Shown here: piece after piece, positions 6,321 through 15,179 of the stretch
Layout: each line of letters begins with the position of its first letter
Numbering within the stretch: the stretch's first letter is position 1
NCBI GenBank assembly: GCA_003343905.1
Contig: QAKI01000065.1
Location: 1-43,392 of the forward strand
DNA length: 43,392 nt
Direction: 5' to 3'
From: Subdoligranulum variabile
GTDB lineage: Bacteria > Bacillota > Clostridia > Oscillospirales > Ruminococcaceae
Made by a program: the position numbers and the translations under genes
Notes under the pieces: model-generated
The model's input: only the letters and a program-made list of their open reading frames with translations
Database searches by the model: none
Told to the model about the DNA's origin: nothing

Positions 6321-8327
6321 ATGGCACATCACTTAAGCATAGACATAGAGACGTACAGCAGCGTGCCAATTGCTAAAGCTGGGGCATATAAATATGCGCA
6401 AAGTCCGGATTTCGAGATTTTGCTGCTAGCATACAGCTACGATGGCGGGCCCGTATATGTGGTAGATCTCACTAAAGAGCCTTTACCTGACCAACTGCAA
6501 GAGTGTCTATTCGATGAAAATATCACTAAGCATGCATGGAATGCCGCATTCGAATGGTGGTGCTTAAGTCAATATTTCGGACTTCCGGGGCCGTCTGGCC
6601 CCGGATTTACCCGAAATGATTGGCTGGTACAATGGCGCTGCGATATGGTGCACTCGATGTACTGCGGATACCCGGCAAGCCTAGACGCTGCAGGCAAGGC
6701 GCTAGGCCTGCCAGAAGATAAGCAAAAGCTTAGCGTAGGTAAAGCGCTAATTCGCTACTTTTGTATGCCGTGCGAACCTACAAAATCCAACGGCGGACGG
6801 ACACGCAATCTACCACACCATGATCCTGATAAGTGGGAATTATTCAAATCATACTGCCAACAAGACGTTGCAACGGAAATGGAAAATGCTAAACGACTGG
6901 ACGCTTTTCCGGTGCCTGATTGGCTGTGGGATCAGTGGCGCACTGATTTAGTGATTAATTCACGCGGTGTGTTCGTGGACATGGAGATGGTCCGCGGCGC
7001 GATTGCCCTGGACAAAGAGGTGAAGGCGGAGTACATCGCGAAAGCGCAGGAGCTGACGGGACTGGATAATCCAAACAGCGTACAGCAATTAACTAAATGG
7101 CTAGAGGAAGAAACCGGAGACACCGTGACAGACCTGCGCAAGGACACTGTGGGCCAGATGCTGACAAAGGGCCTAAACAGCGACAAAGCTGCACAAGTGC
7201 TACAGATTCGCCAGCAGCTAAGCAAGACTAGTACGAAAAAGTATTACGGGATTGCAGATGCCGTGTGTGATGATGGGCGGCTGCGCGGATTACTGCAATT
7301 TTACGGCGCTAGCCGGACTGGCCGATGGTCCGGGCGCGGTGTTCAGCCGCAAAACTTGCCGCGCACATATCTGGACGCTCTACCTGTGGCCAAGGATTTA
7401 ATCAAGCAGCGCAACAGGGCGGGACTGGAAATGCTGTACGGCGATTTGCCGGATACGCTAAGCCAAATGATCCGGACGGCGCTAACTGCGACACCCGGGA
7501 ACCGGCTGATCGATGCTGACTTTTCCGCAATCGAGGCCCGCGTGGTGGCGTGGCTAGCCGGGGAAGAATGGGTACTTGATGTTTTCCGCACCCATGGAAA
7601 AATCTATGAGGCAACTGCGTCAATGCTGTACGGCATTCCGCTGGACCGGATTAAAAAAGGCAACCCGGAATACTCCTACCGTCAAAATGGTAAGGCTGCG
7701 ACCCTCGCACTCGGATACGGCGGCGGTGCACCAGCACTGATCCGCGTCGGACGGCTGCCAGAGGATACAGCGGAATCAGAATTGGAGGATATCAAGCGCC
7801 GATGGCGGCAGACCAATCCGAATATTGTGAGATTTTGGTATGCCGTCGAAGCCGCCGCGCTGGAAGCCTGCCGGACTGGCAGACCGCAAATCGTGCGTGG
7901 GCTGATTTTGGCCAGAGAATTTGATCCGGCAACTGGCATGGACGCACTGACGATCCGGCTACACAGCGGGAGAAAGCTGTATTACGTAAAGCCCCACCCG
8001 GCAAAAAACCGATTTGGCAGTGACAGCCTAGGCTATTGGGGCGTAAATCAGACGAACAAACGGTGGGAGCGGCAGGAGACCTACGGCGGCAAGCTGGTGG
8101 AAAACATCACCCAGGCCACCGCACGTGACTGCCTCGCAGAAGCTATTGAAAGATTAGAGGCTGCGGGTTATCCGGTTGTATTCCACGTCCATGATGAGGT
8201 GATTATTGATTGCTCGCATGGAAGCCTGGAAGAGGTGATTGCAATCATGTCACAACCCCCTGCCTGGGCCCCGGATCTGCCGCTAACTGCAGACGGGTGG
8301 GAATGCGACTACTTTAAAAAAGATTAG
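6321..8327 (+). CDS. polA: Family A DNA polymerase of phage
   Basis: A 668-residue DNA polymerase. N-terminal 3'-5' exonuclease domain: LSIDIETYSS (residues 5-14, Exo I DxE), Exo-like KHAWNAAFEWWCL. Polymerase motifs: A (LIDADFSAIEARV, ~396-408), B (RQNGKAATLALGYGGG, ~453-468) and C (FHVHDEVIID, ~620-629). No 5'-3' exonuclease domain is present, as usual for clostridial phage polymerases of this length. It replicates the phage genome together with the VirE-type helicase/primase, SSB-like protein and SNF2 helicase. The start at 6321 lies four bases after the previous stop. Confidence 0.95.
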   Translation: MAHHLSIDIETYSSVPIAKAGAYKYAQSPDFEILLLAYSYDGGPVYVVDLTKEPLPDQLQECLFDENITKHAWNAAFEWWCLSQYFGLPGPSGPGFTRNDWLVQWRCDMVHSMYCGYPASLDAAGKALGLPEDKQKLSVGKALIRYFCMPCEPTKSNGGRTRNLPHHDPDKWELFKSYCQQDVATEMENAKRLDAFPVPDWLWDQWRTDLVINSRGVFVDMEMVRGAIALDKEVKAEYIAKAQELTGLDNPNSVQQLTKWLEEETGDTVTDLRKDTVGQMLTKGLNSDKAAQVLQIRQQLSKTSTKKYYGIADAVCDDGRLRGLLQFYGASRTGRWSGRGVQPQNLPRTYLDALPVAKDLIKQRNRAGLEMLYGDLPDTLSQMIRTALTATPGNRLIDADFSAIEARVVAWLAGEEWVLDVFRTHGKIYEATASMLYGIPLDRIKKGNPEYSYRQNGKAATLALGYGGGAPALIRVGRLPEDTAESELEDIKRRWRQTNPNIVRFWYAVEAAALEACRTGRPQIVRGLILAREFDPATGMDALTIRLHSGRKLYYVKPHPAKNRFGSDSLGYWGVNQTNKRWERQETYGGKLVENITQATARDCLAEAIERLEAAGYPVVFHVHDEVIIDCSHGSLEEVIAIMSQPPAWAPDLPLTADGWECDYFKKD

Positions 8328-8339
8328 GAGATGTAGTAA

Positions 8340-8507
8340 ATGCAAAGTACACGCACCGAAAATGCCTGGGCGGCTTTAATTTCAGCCGCGCGCAAAGCCG
8401 CAAAAGCGTGGGAGTACTGCGACGGCTATAAGCAAGCGGCAGAACTGATTACGTTGCTGTGTAATGCACTGGAAAAAGAGGTGGAGGATAATAATGAAAA
8501 TAATTAA
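8340..8507 (+). CDS. Small hypothetical protein before thyX
   Basis: A 55-residue frame from the ATG at 8340, with AGGAGATG upstream: MQSTRTENAWAALISAARKA, then AKAWEYCDGYKQAAELITLL. It is predicted helical and overlaps the thyX start by 14 nt. The RBS and tight packing support it, but no homologue is recognised. Confidence 0.5.
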   Translation: MQSTRTENAWAALISAARKAAKAWEYCDGYKQAAELITLLCNALEKEVEDNNENN

Positions 8508-9132
8508 GCCTGATGTATTCGTCGACTTTGAAGGCCGAACCGGCGATGATATTTTGCGAAAAATCGAAAAATGTGGCCGGATCTGCTATCGATCAGAGCC
8601 GACCGGCGACCCCGGCGATTTTGTACGGCGACTGATCGCACGTGGCCACGAATCTGTACTGGAGCATGTTAGCGTGACGGCGTATATTACTTGTGATCGG
8701 GGCGTGACACATGAGTTAGTGCGCCACAGAGTAGCGAGTTACAGTCAGGAAAGCACAAGATATTGCAATTATTGCAATGGGAAATTTGGATGTGAAATCG
8801 CAGTAATCGAACCGCTATATCTGAAGCCGGGATCCCGGGCGTGGGATTTGTGGGAAGAGGCATGCGAGTATGCGGAATACAAATACATGGCCATGCGTGA
8901 TCGAGGCTGCACGCCGCAAGAGGCACGCGCGGTGCTGCCGAACAGCACCGCCGCAAAGATCGCCATGACCGCCAATCTGCGGGAATGGCGGCACATCCTA
9001 AAACTGCGGACCAGCAAAGCAGCACATCCGCAAATGCAAGAAATCGCCAATATGATTTTGTCGCAAATGAAAGAGCACGTACCTGTTGTATTCGACGATG
9101 TTAAGGAGGCTGAACAACATGGATCGAATTGA
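8494..9132 (+). CDS. thyX: Flavin-dependent thymidylate synthase ThyX
   Basis: From the ATG at 8494 (GGTGGAGG upstream) a 212-residue ThyX is encoded. The family signature RHRxxSxSExSxRY is present as RHRVASYSQESTRY at about residues 76-89, together with GHESVLEHVSVTAYI and ARAVLPNSTAAKIAMTANLREW. The enzyme converts dUMP to dTMP using FAD, NADPH and methylene-tetrahydrofolate, supplying thymidylate for phage DNA synthesis. Neighbouring MazG-like and DUF6378 genes fit a nucleotide-pool module. A longer frame from 8464 lacks an RBS. Confidence 0.95.
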   Translation: MKIIKPDVFVDFEGRTGDDILRKIEKCGRICYRSEPTGDPGDFVRRLIARGHESVLEHVSVTAYITCDRGVTHELVRHRVASYSQESTRYCNYCNGKFGCEIAVIEPLYLKPGSRAWDLWEEACEYAEYKYMAMRDRGCTPQEARAVLPNSTAAKIAMTANLREWRHILKLRTSKAAHPQMQEIANMILSQMKEHVPVVFDDVKEAEQHGSN

Positions 9133-9439
9133 TGTTTTAAAAGGCGCTGAGAAACGTTTAATCGGCGACCGTCCCGAATCCTATGGGCCGCCAGAGGACA
9201 GCCTGCCGCTGATTGCAAAATACTGGAGTCTGTATTTGCAGAACGCAATTGTAGGATTTAACGATATTGCTGTGTCGCCACTGGACGCGGCGAATATGAT
9301 GATTTTACTGAAAATCGCGCGCCAACAGGCACAAACAAAAATCAACCCTGACAATTATATTGATGTGGCCGGGTACTCTGCACTCGCTGGCGAGATTGCA
9401 ACTACATACCGCCCGGATGAGGAGAGTATGGGAGAATGA
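9119..9439 (+). CDS. DUF6378-type phage protein
   Basis: A 106-residue product starting at 9119, with AAGGAGG 11 nt upstream. The pattern RLIGDRPESYGPPEDSLPLI, AKYWSLYL, VSPLDAANMMILLKIARQQA, NYIDVAGYSALAGEI matches the DUF6378 family of phage and actinobacterial/clostridial proteins. It is helical with conserved Asp/Glu/Lys residues, and the fold may be related to the all-alpha NTP pyrophosphohydrolases. It overlaps the next MazG-like gene by 4 nt (ATGA), supporting a shared role in nucleotide metabolism. Confidence 0.7.
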   Translation: MDRIDVLKGAEKRLIGDRPESYGPPEDSLPLIAKYWSLYLQNAIVGFNDIAVSPLDAANMMILLKIARQQAQTKINPDNYIDVAGYSALAGEIATTYRPDEESMGE

Positions 9440-9729
9440 GTAATGCAAAAACAGATGCTGCTGTGATCGAAATTCGCGGCCAACTAGACGAAGCCCACCG
9501 GCTTTTGCAGATGGCCGAAGAGGCTGCAGAGCTGGCTCAGGCGGCATCCAAACTGGCCCGGATCCTGATGGGGATCAACCCGTCCCCGATGCCGGAAGAT
9601 TCCGCGCGGGCACACCTGCTGGAGGAATACAACGATGTGCGGGTGTGCGCCATGACGCTGGATCTGCCAGAGCGCGTGATGCCTGGAAAGCTTTATCGAT
9701 GGGCCGAACGACTGAGGAATCGCAAATGA
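9436..9729 (+). CDS. MazG-like nucleotide pyrophosphohydrolase
   Basis: A 97-residue all-alpha protein. The EExxEL metal-binding pattern of the MazG/dUTPase-like superfamily is visible as MAEEAAELAQAASKLARI near residues 27-44, and the second acidic motif ExxD as LLEEYNDVRVCAMTLDL near residues 63-79. It probably hydrolyses (d)NTPs or modified nucleotides to NMP and PPi. Located after thyX and DUF6378 and immediately before the VirE primase/helicase. Confidence 0.7.
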   Translation: MSNAKTDAAVIEIRGQLDEAHRLLQMAEEAAELAQAASKLARILMGINPSPMPEDSARAHLLEEYNDVRVCAMTLDLPERVMPGKLYRWAERLRNRK

Positions 9730-9742
9730 AGGAGTTGAATAC

Positions 9743-12172
9743 ATGCTCCATGATCGAAAGATAACTATATCTGCTGCTGGCAATCGTCGCGCCACAAATT
9801 GGCAAGCACAATCGCTGATGCTATCGGAGCTGTACGCTAAATTACAGGTCCCGGCGCGCGGCAAAGAGACCATAGCGGAGTACTTAGCGCTATCAAAATC
9901 ACAGCAGGACGACTTAAAAGATGTTGGCGGCTACGTCGCGGGGGCTTTAAACGGCCCCCGCCGTAAGGCCAACGCCGTGGCCGGGCGCGACGTAATCACA
10001 CTGGACCTCGACAATATTGGACCGGGAAAAACAGATGACGTACTAAAGACCATCGAGGCGCTAGGCTGCGGATACTGTGTGTACTCCACTCGAAAGCATC
10101 AGCCCTCCGCCCCACGACTGCGAGTGCTACTGCCCCTGGACCGTACATGCACAGCGGACGAATATGAGCCGTGCGCCCGCAGGATGGCAGAGTGGATAGG
10201 CCTAGATATGGCAGATCCTACTACATTTGAGGCTTCCCGGCTGATGTATTGGGGCAGTTGCTGCGCGGATGGGGAGTACAGCTACCGCACGGCGGACAAG
10301 CCTATGCTATCAGTAGATGGGCTGCTGGGCACATACGCCGATTGGCGTGATTACACATCGTGGCCGCAAGTACCCGGCGCACCTAGCCCCGCACGGGCAG
10401 CGACCAAACAGGGGGACCCGGAGACTAAGCCCGGCGCAGTGGGCGCATTTTGCAAAGTGTACGACGTTCCCGCTGCTATGGACAAGTTTATCCCGCACGC
10501 GTACATCGAATGCGACAGTGCCCCCGGGCGCTACACGTACACCGGCGGCAGTACCACGGGCGGTGCAGTGCTGTACGACGACGGCAAATTCTTGTACTCC
10601 CACCATGCCACCGACCCATGCAGCGGACGGCTAGTCAACGCTTTTGACATGGTGCGGCTGCACCGATTTGAAGGCTTAGACGATGATGCAGCCCCCGGTA
10701 CTCCGTGGATCAGGCTGCCTAGCTATAAAGCCATGTGCGAGTTAGCTACACAGGATCCGCAAGTAGCAAATCTGATCATGTCGGAACGATGGGAGCAGTG
10801 CAAAACCGATTTCCAGGCCGCTGAGATACCGTCTGGCGGCATAGGCGGCGCGGAGAGCGGCGAAACGACGGATGATGGTTCCTGGCTGCGCCCGCCGATT
10901 ATGGACGTAGACGGCCAGCTGAAGCCTATCAAATCGCTGAAAAACTACAAGGCCGCGCTGGAACACTGCCCAGACTTGCGTGGCAAAATCAGACTGAATC
11001 AGTTTACGGGCCGGATCAGCGTAGAGGGAGACCTGCCATGGGATCGGCCGGGCAAGCCAAAAGAGTGGACGGACGGTGACACGGTGGCACTGCGAATTTA
11101 CCTGGAGCCTCACATGGGCAAAATCGCTGATAAGGATGCTAGGGATGCTGTGCTTGCCTGTGCCAATGCGCACGCCTATCACCCGGTCCGCGACTACCTT
11201 AACTCGCTAACATGGGACGGTGTGGAACGGCTGGACCGGCTGTTTATTGATTACATGGGCACGGAGGACACGCCGTATGTGCGTGCGGTGACGCGCAAAT
11301 CCGTCGTGGCGGCGGTTGCCCGTGTTATGCGGCCGGGATGTAAGTATGATACCATGCCAGTACTTGTGGGCGCACAAGGACGTTATAAGTCCACGATATT
11401 TAAAAAATTGGGTGGTAAGTGGTTTAGTGAATCGCTACGCACCTTTGCCGGAAAAGAAGCAATGGAGACGATTCAAGGCACGTGGATTAATGAGATCGGC
11501 GAAATGCAGGCTCTGGGGGTGACTGAGATTAACGCGGCTAAAGCGTTTATCAGTGCTGCATCTGATTTCTATCGTGCCTCATACGGCGCTTTTGCAATGG
11601 AGCACCCACGTCAATGCGTATTTTTTGGGACAACGAACACAGCAGAATGCCTAACCGACCGGACCGGCGGACGGCGATTTTGGCCGGTGGACATTGACAA
11701 GCGGCGCAGGACTAAAAATGTATTCACGGACCTGGATAACGAGAGAGACCAAATTTGGGCTGAAGCTGTAGCACGTTATCGTAATGGCGAATCACTGATT
11801 TTGTCTAAAGAGCTAGAAAAGGTGGCGAAACAAGAGCAGGAGACACACCGGCGGGCACATCCCTGGGAAGGTATGATCGAGGAATTTGTTAATCTGCCCA
11901 TACCAGAGAACTGGAATGATTGGGACGAAGCTCAGCGGCAGATGTTTTATTCGGGGAACGCCGGATCAGAGTTGAAATTGGTACCCCGGGAGTACATCTG
12001 CACGATGGAACTTTGGTGTGAAATGCTAGGAAAGCGGCGAGGAGAGCTGACGGAAAAGGCTTCCCGGGAGTTGCACGACATGCTTTCGGCTCTGCCTGGG
12101 TGGGAGAAATACGGGCTGAAACGAGTGGGAAAACTCTATGGGCCGCAACGCTGCTATCGCCGAAAATGCTGA
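9743..12172 (+). CDS. VirE-type primase/helicase (phage replication protein)
   Basis: An 809-residue protein. The N-terminal ~230 residues carry a primase-like region (VITLDLDNIGPG, YSTRKHQPSAPRLRVLLPLD). The C-terminal half is the virulence-associated E domain (PF05272), an AAA-type helicase: P-loop VLVGAQGRYKSTIFKKLGG (~535-555), a Walker B/sensor region WINEIGEMQALGVTEINAAK, then FFGTTNTAECLTDRTGGRRF and WPVDID. Such proteins replace separate primase and helicase in many clostridial phages and load at the origin. The start has GAAGGAG upstream. The adjacent AT-rich, repeat-filled gap (12173-12618) could be its target. Confidence 0.9.
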   Translation: MLHDRKITISAAGNRRATNWQAQSLMLSELYAKLQVPARGKETIAEYLALSKSQQDDLKDVGGYVAGALNGPRRKANAVAGRDVITLDLDNIGPGKTDDVLKTIEALGCGYCVYSTRKHQPSAPRLRVLLPLDRTCTADEYEPCARRMAEWIGLDMADPTTFEASRLMYWGSCCADGEYSYRTADKPMLSVDGLLGTYADWRDYTSWPQVPGAPSPARAATKQGDPETKPGAVGAFCKVYDVPAAMDKFIPHAYIECDSAPGRYTYTGGSTTGGAVLYDDGKFLYSHHATDPCSGRLVNAFDMVRLHRFEGLDDDAAPGTPWIRLPSYKAMCELATQDPQVANLIMSERWEQCKTDFQAAEIPSGGIGGAESGETTDDGSWLRPPIMDVDGQLKPIKSLKNYKAALEHCPDLRGKIRLNQFTGRISVEGDLPWDRPGKPKEWTDGDTVALRIYLEPHMGKIADKDARDAVLACANAHAYHPVRDYLNSLTWDGVERLDRLFIDYMGTEDTPYVRAVTRKSVVAAVARVMRPGCKYDTMPVLVGAQGRYKSTIFKKLGGKWFSESLRTFAGKEAMETIQGTWINEIGEMQALGVTEINAAKAFISAASDFYRASYGAFAMEHPRQCVFFGTTNTAECLTDRTGGRRFWPVDIDKRRRTKNVFTDLDNERDQIWAEAVARYRNGESLILSKELEKVAKQEQETHRRAHPWEGMIEEFVNLPIPENWNDWDEAQRQMFYSGNAGSELKLVPREYICTMELWCEMLGKRRGELTEKASRELHDMLSALPGWEKYGLKRVGKLYGPQRCYRRKC

Positions 12173-12618
12173 ATCTTCCCGCGAAAAGCGGAGTTTTCCG
12201 AACAAACTCTTAAGCAAACTCTTAAATACTTTATAAAATTCTTAAAAAGTTTAACTTTTTGGGCAAAAAACGGGCTGATACAACGGGTTTTCGCGATTTA
12301 GTGCAACAAAATGCAACAGAACTTTACCCGGCAAAAGCAAATCTGTTTCAGCTCAAAAAGTTCGGATTTCTCCGCAAATTTCGGGAAATTTGGCGTATGT
12401 CCCGTATAAATATTGTATTTTCTATAGTATGTAACAGTGTAACAGATGTAACAGTAGGGTTGGAGAGTTGGTGGAATATAGGATTTATAGTGGTGCTTGT
12501 CCTCTATAAACTCTAAAAACTCTATATTTTAAAAATACTCTAGGAAGTGCCACTGCGGGCGTTTCTCTGTAACACTGAACTGCTAAAGTGCCCATTGGCG
12601 TGGGCGGAAAGGAGCGAT
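12173..12618 (+). other. AT-rich noncoding gap with short iterons (candidate replication origin)
   Basis: No convincing gene lies in these 446 bases. Direct repeats are dense: CAAACTCTTAA at 12203-12213 and 12215-12225, with a weaker AAAATTCTTAA at 12235-12245; TGCAACAA/TGCAACAG at 12302 and 12312; TGTAACAG at 12430, 12438 and 12447; and CTCTA at 12502, 12511, 12520 and 12538, that is, in 9-base register. The flanks are strongly AT-rich. The position directly after the VirE-type primase/helicase gene suggests an origin with unwinding elements, or an operator cluster. The function is inferred from position and pattern only. Confidence 0.4.
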
Positions 12619-12897
12619 ATGAACAACCCTTGGATTGAGTGGAACAGCCGCGCGTTGGAAGGTGATGCACTGCCGCGTGACGGCGACATGACGACTATCG
12701 ATTTTGACACATCTGATATTCCGGCGGAGACGGACATGTCCTGCCGTCCGGGATTGCGGAATCCGAAATGCCTGTGCGCTAGGTGTGCCCGGGAGGATAG
12801 CGCAGGCGATCCGTGCTGCTGCGAGGGAGAGCATTGGTATCAGGAGGAGTGTCCGATGGTAGAATGTCCGGACTTTGAAGAAAGGGCTGGGAGGTGA
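12619..12897 (+). CDS. Cysteine-rich phage protein
   Basis: From the ATG at 12619 (AAAGGAG upstream) a 92-residue product is made. Its first half is acidic and free of cysteine. The second half carries CLCARC, GDPCCCEGEHWYQEEC and CPMVECPDF, enough for one or two zinc sites. The spacing CLCxxC...CC...CPxxEC matches the small protein at 3956-4132. It precedes the SAM methyltransferase gene; function unknown. Confidence 0.6.
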   Translation: MNNPWIEWNSRALEGDALPRDGDMTTIDFDTSDIPAETDMSCRPGLRNPKCLCARCAREDSAGDPCCCEGEHWYQEECPMVECPDFEERAGR

Positions 12898-12906
12898 TTA
12901 CACAAT

Positions 12907-13428
12907 ATGGATACTACAGCAACGCAGGGTACCAGTCCAGGTAAGCGTGTGCTAGATGTAGCGTGCGGAAGTAAAATGTTTTGGTTCGATAAAAATAATC
13001 AAGATGTTGAATATTGCGATCGCAGAGAGGTGGAACGGCATGAGTATTATCCCGGACGCTACCTAGAAATAAAGCCCGACACGATATGTGATTTTACAAA
13101 GCTGCCTTTTAAAGATGAAGCCTTTAAATTAGTAGTGTTTGACCCGCCACACCTAACCTGGGCTGGGGATAAAAGCTGGACAGCGCTTAAATATGGACGC
13201 CTCGAAGGCGATTGGCGGGAGATGCTCCGCGCGGGATTTTCTGAATGTTTTCGAGTGCTGGACAAAGACGGTGTTCTCATTTTTAAATGGAGTGAGGTAC
13301 AAATCCCGCTTAGAGAAATCTTGCCATTATCCCCCTATCCTCCGCTGTTTGGGCATAGAAGCGGTAAAAACATGAATACGCATTGGCTTTGCTTTATGAA
13401 GCCAAAGGAGGAAAACACAAATGTTTGA
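12907..13428 (+). CDS. Class I SAM-dependent methyltransferase of phage
   Basis: A 173-residue Rossmann-type methyltransferase: KRVLDVACGSKMFWFDK (residues ~13-29, SAM-binding motif I), DTICDFTKLPFKDEAFKLVV (motif II/III region), DPPHLTW (motif IV-like DPPH, ~79-85) and FRVLDKDGVLIFKWSE. The DPPH motif hints at amino-group methylation of a nucleobase, but the substrate is not shown. GGAGGTGA precedes the ATG. It overlaps the VRR-NUC gene by 8 nt. It may act in phage DNA modification along with the two other methylase-like genes. Confidence 0.75.
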   Translation: MDTTATQGTSPGKRVLDVACGSKMFWFDKNNQDVEYCDRREVERHEYYPGRYLEIKPDTICDFTKLPFKDEAFKLVVFDPPHLTWAGDKSWTALKYGRLEGDWREMLRAGFSECFRVLDKDGVLIFKWSEVQIPLREILPLSPYPPLFGHRSGKNMNTHWLCFMKPKEENTNV

Positions 13429-13744
13429 AAAAGACATCGAACGATGGTTGCGCAAAGAAGTGGAGCGCCGCGGAGGGCTGTGCCTGAAGTGGGTGTCCCC
13501 GGGCTGCAGAGGCGTCCCAGACCGGATTATCATTACCCCGGAGGGTAGAACAGTGTACGTCGAGCTTAAGACCGACACAGGGCGGCTGTCGCCCGGACAG
13601 GCCCATGTGATTGGGCGGCTGCGGTGCAGAGGCGCGGATGTGCGAGTTTTGCACGGGGTTGAGCAGGTAAAGGCGTTTGTCGAGGAGGTGATACCTTGCT
13701 ATTCCAGCCGCACCCGTACCAAGAGTTCTGTATCGAAAAAATAG
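13421..13744 (+). CDS. VRR-NUC domain nuclease
   Basis: A 107-residue PD-(D/E)XK nuclease of the VRR-NUC family (PF08774). The core is PGCRGVPDRIIITPEGRTVY followed by VELKTDTGRLSPGQ: GxPD and E-x-K form the catalytic set (D ~31, E ~46, K ~48), and the Q after SPGQ is conserved in the family. It probably cuts branched DNA, like a Holliday-junction resolvase. The last 16 residues are read in a region also used by the next gene, a 49-nt overlap; the helicase start has its own RBS. The VRR-NUC/SNF2 pair is a standard neighbour pair in clostridial phages. Confidence 0.85.
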   Translation: MFEKDIERWLRKEVERRGGLCLKWVSPGCRGVPDRIIITPEGRTVYVELKTDTGRLSPGQAHVIGRLRCRGADVRVLHGVEQVKAFVEEVIPCYSSRTRTKSSVSKK

Positions 13745-15081
13745 TTGATGATCCGTGTGTCGGATTATTTCTTGACATGGGGTTGGGAAAAACAGTGATC
13801 ACTCTGACAGCCATCAATGAGTTGCGGTACAACAGGTGGGCAGTGCAGCGCGTGCTGGTTATCGCGCCAAGGAAAGTCGCAGAAGCGACGTGGCAGGCAG
13901 AGGCGGCGCGGTGGGACCATCTTCAGCACCTGCGGTTCTCCGCGGTCCTGGGCAGTGAAAATAAGCGTATCCGGGCATTGGCGACTCCAGCGGATATTTA
14001 CATGATAAGCCGGGATAACGTTGTGTGGCTGGTCGACTACTATCGCAATGACTGGCCTTTTGACATGGTGGTTATCGATGAAAGCAGTAGTTTTAAAAAC
14101 TACAACTCCAAACGGTTCAAGGCATTGAAGTTAGTGCGGTCCCGGGTCCGCAGAATCGTCGAGCTGACCGGCACGCCATCCCCTAATGGGCTAGCTGATT
14201 TGTGGGCACAAGTGTACCTGCTGGATCAAGGCAAGCGCCTGGGCCGCACAGTAAGCGCATACCGGGAGCAATTTTTTACGGAGGATAAGGCGTATCCAGG
14301 GCAGGCATACCGCACGTACACGCCGCAGCGAGACGCCCCGGACAGGATTAAAGCCGCGATATCGGATATTTGCATAAGCCTAAAATCTGAAGATTACTTG
14401 AATTTGCCAGATTGCGTGACAAATGATATTCCCGTGACGTTGGGCCAGAGCGCGGCAAAGGCATATCACACATTGGAACGAACGCTATTGCTTGAAGTCA
14501 AGGATCAAGTGATTACTGCAGGCACGGCGGCGGTACTCAACGGTAAGCTATTACAGTTATGCAGTGGAGTTGTGTATGATGAAAACGGTGAAATTGTAAC
14601 AATACACGACGCTAAGATTGATGCCTTGGTGGAAACGGTTGAACAGTTGTGCGAACAGCACTGCCTTATATTTTATTGGTTCAAACATGAGCCAGAGCGG
14701 ATCATGCAGGCACTTGCGAAAAAGGGCCGCCGGATCCGGCAGTATCGCGGGCCCGACGATGCCGCCGCGTGGAACGCGGGAGACGTGGATGTACTACTTG
14801 CCCACCCGGCAAGCTGCGGGTATGGCTTAAATCTGCAGCAGGGTGGACACCATATCATATGGTACAGTTTACCTAATTGGACACTGGAATTATATCAGCA
14901 AGCAAATAAGCGGTTGCACCGGCAAGGCCAGCAACACCCCGTGATCGTGCACAGGCTTTTGGTGCAGGGCGGCATTGACTGCGATATGGCTGCCGCGCTG
15001 GAAGATAAAGGCGATGCCCAGGAGGCGATGCTACAGGCGCTGAAGGCACGGATCGAGAAAGTGATGAATGATATCATGTAG
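13696..15081 (+). CDS. SNF2/DEAD-type DNA helicase
   Basis: A 461-residue superfamily 2 helicase with TTG start at 13696 (GAGGAGGTGAT upstream). Motifs: QPHPYQEF (Q-like, 3-10), I LDMGLGKTVITL (~25-36), Ia VLVIAPRKV, II VVIDESSSFKN (DES instead of DEAH, ~125-135), III ELTGTPSPNGL (~155-165), V VDVLLAHPASCGYGLNL, VI YQQANKRLHRQGQ (~398-410). It is an ATP-driven DNA translocase that probably remodels replication forks or recombination intermediates with the VRR-NUC nuclease. Length is normal for phage SNF2 proteins. It closes the replication block; a promoter-terminator unit follows. Confidence 0.9.
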   Translation: MLFQPHPYQEFCIEKIVDDPCVGLFLDMGLGKTVITLTAINELRYNRWAVQRVLVIAPRKVAEATWQAEAARWDHLQHLRFSAVLGSENKRIRALATPADIYMISRDNVVWLVDYYRNDWPFDMVVIDESSSFKNYNSKRFKALKLVRSRVRRIVELTGTPSPNGLADLWAQVYLLDQGKRLGRTVSAYREQFFTEDKAYPGQAYRTYTPQRDAPDRIKAAISDICISLKSEDYLNLPDCVTNDIPVTLGQSAAKAYHTLERTLLLEVKDQVITAGTAAVLNGKLLQLCSGVVYDENGEIVTIHDAKIDALVETVEQLCEQHCLIFYWFKHEPERIMQALAKKGRRIRQYRGPDDAAAWNAGDVDVLLAHPASCGYGLNLQQGGHHIIWYSLPNWTLELYQQANKRLHRQGQQHPVIVHRLLVQGGIDCDMAAALEDKGDAQEAMLQALKARIEKVMNDIM

Positions 15082-15151
15082 GCTAAGACGCGAATGATCA
15101 GGTACTGCACGGCTGATAGTCCTAATTTCAAAAATAAGTAGGAGGTGGGTA

Positions 15152-15179
15152 TTTACAATATTGCCTTGCATGGTATGAT
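15152..15179 (+). promoter_or_regulatory. Candidate late promoter
   Basis: TTTACA (15152-15157) and TATGAT (15174-15179) are separated by 16 bases, close to the sigma-70 consensus. It is the only promoter-like site between the SNF2 gene and the HNH/terminase genes, so it may start the late transcript. Transcription would begin near 15186 and meet the hairpins at 15180-15224 almost at once. Confidence 0.45.

Noticed and set aside
12259..12516. 85-codon plus-strand frame in the AT-rich gap
   Set aside because: No RBS, odd composition, overlaps the direct repeats; more likely chance frame in noncoding DNA.
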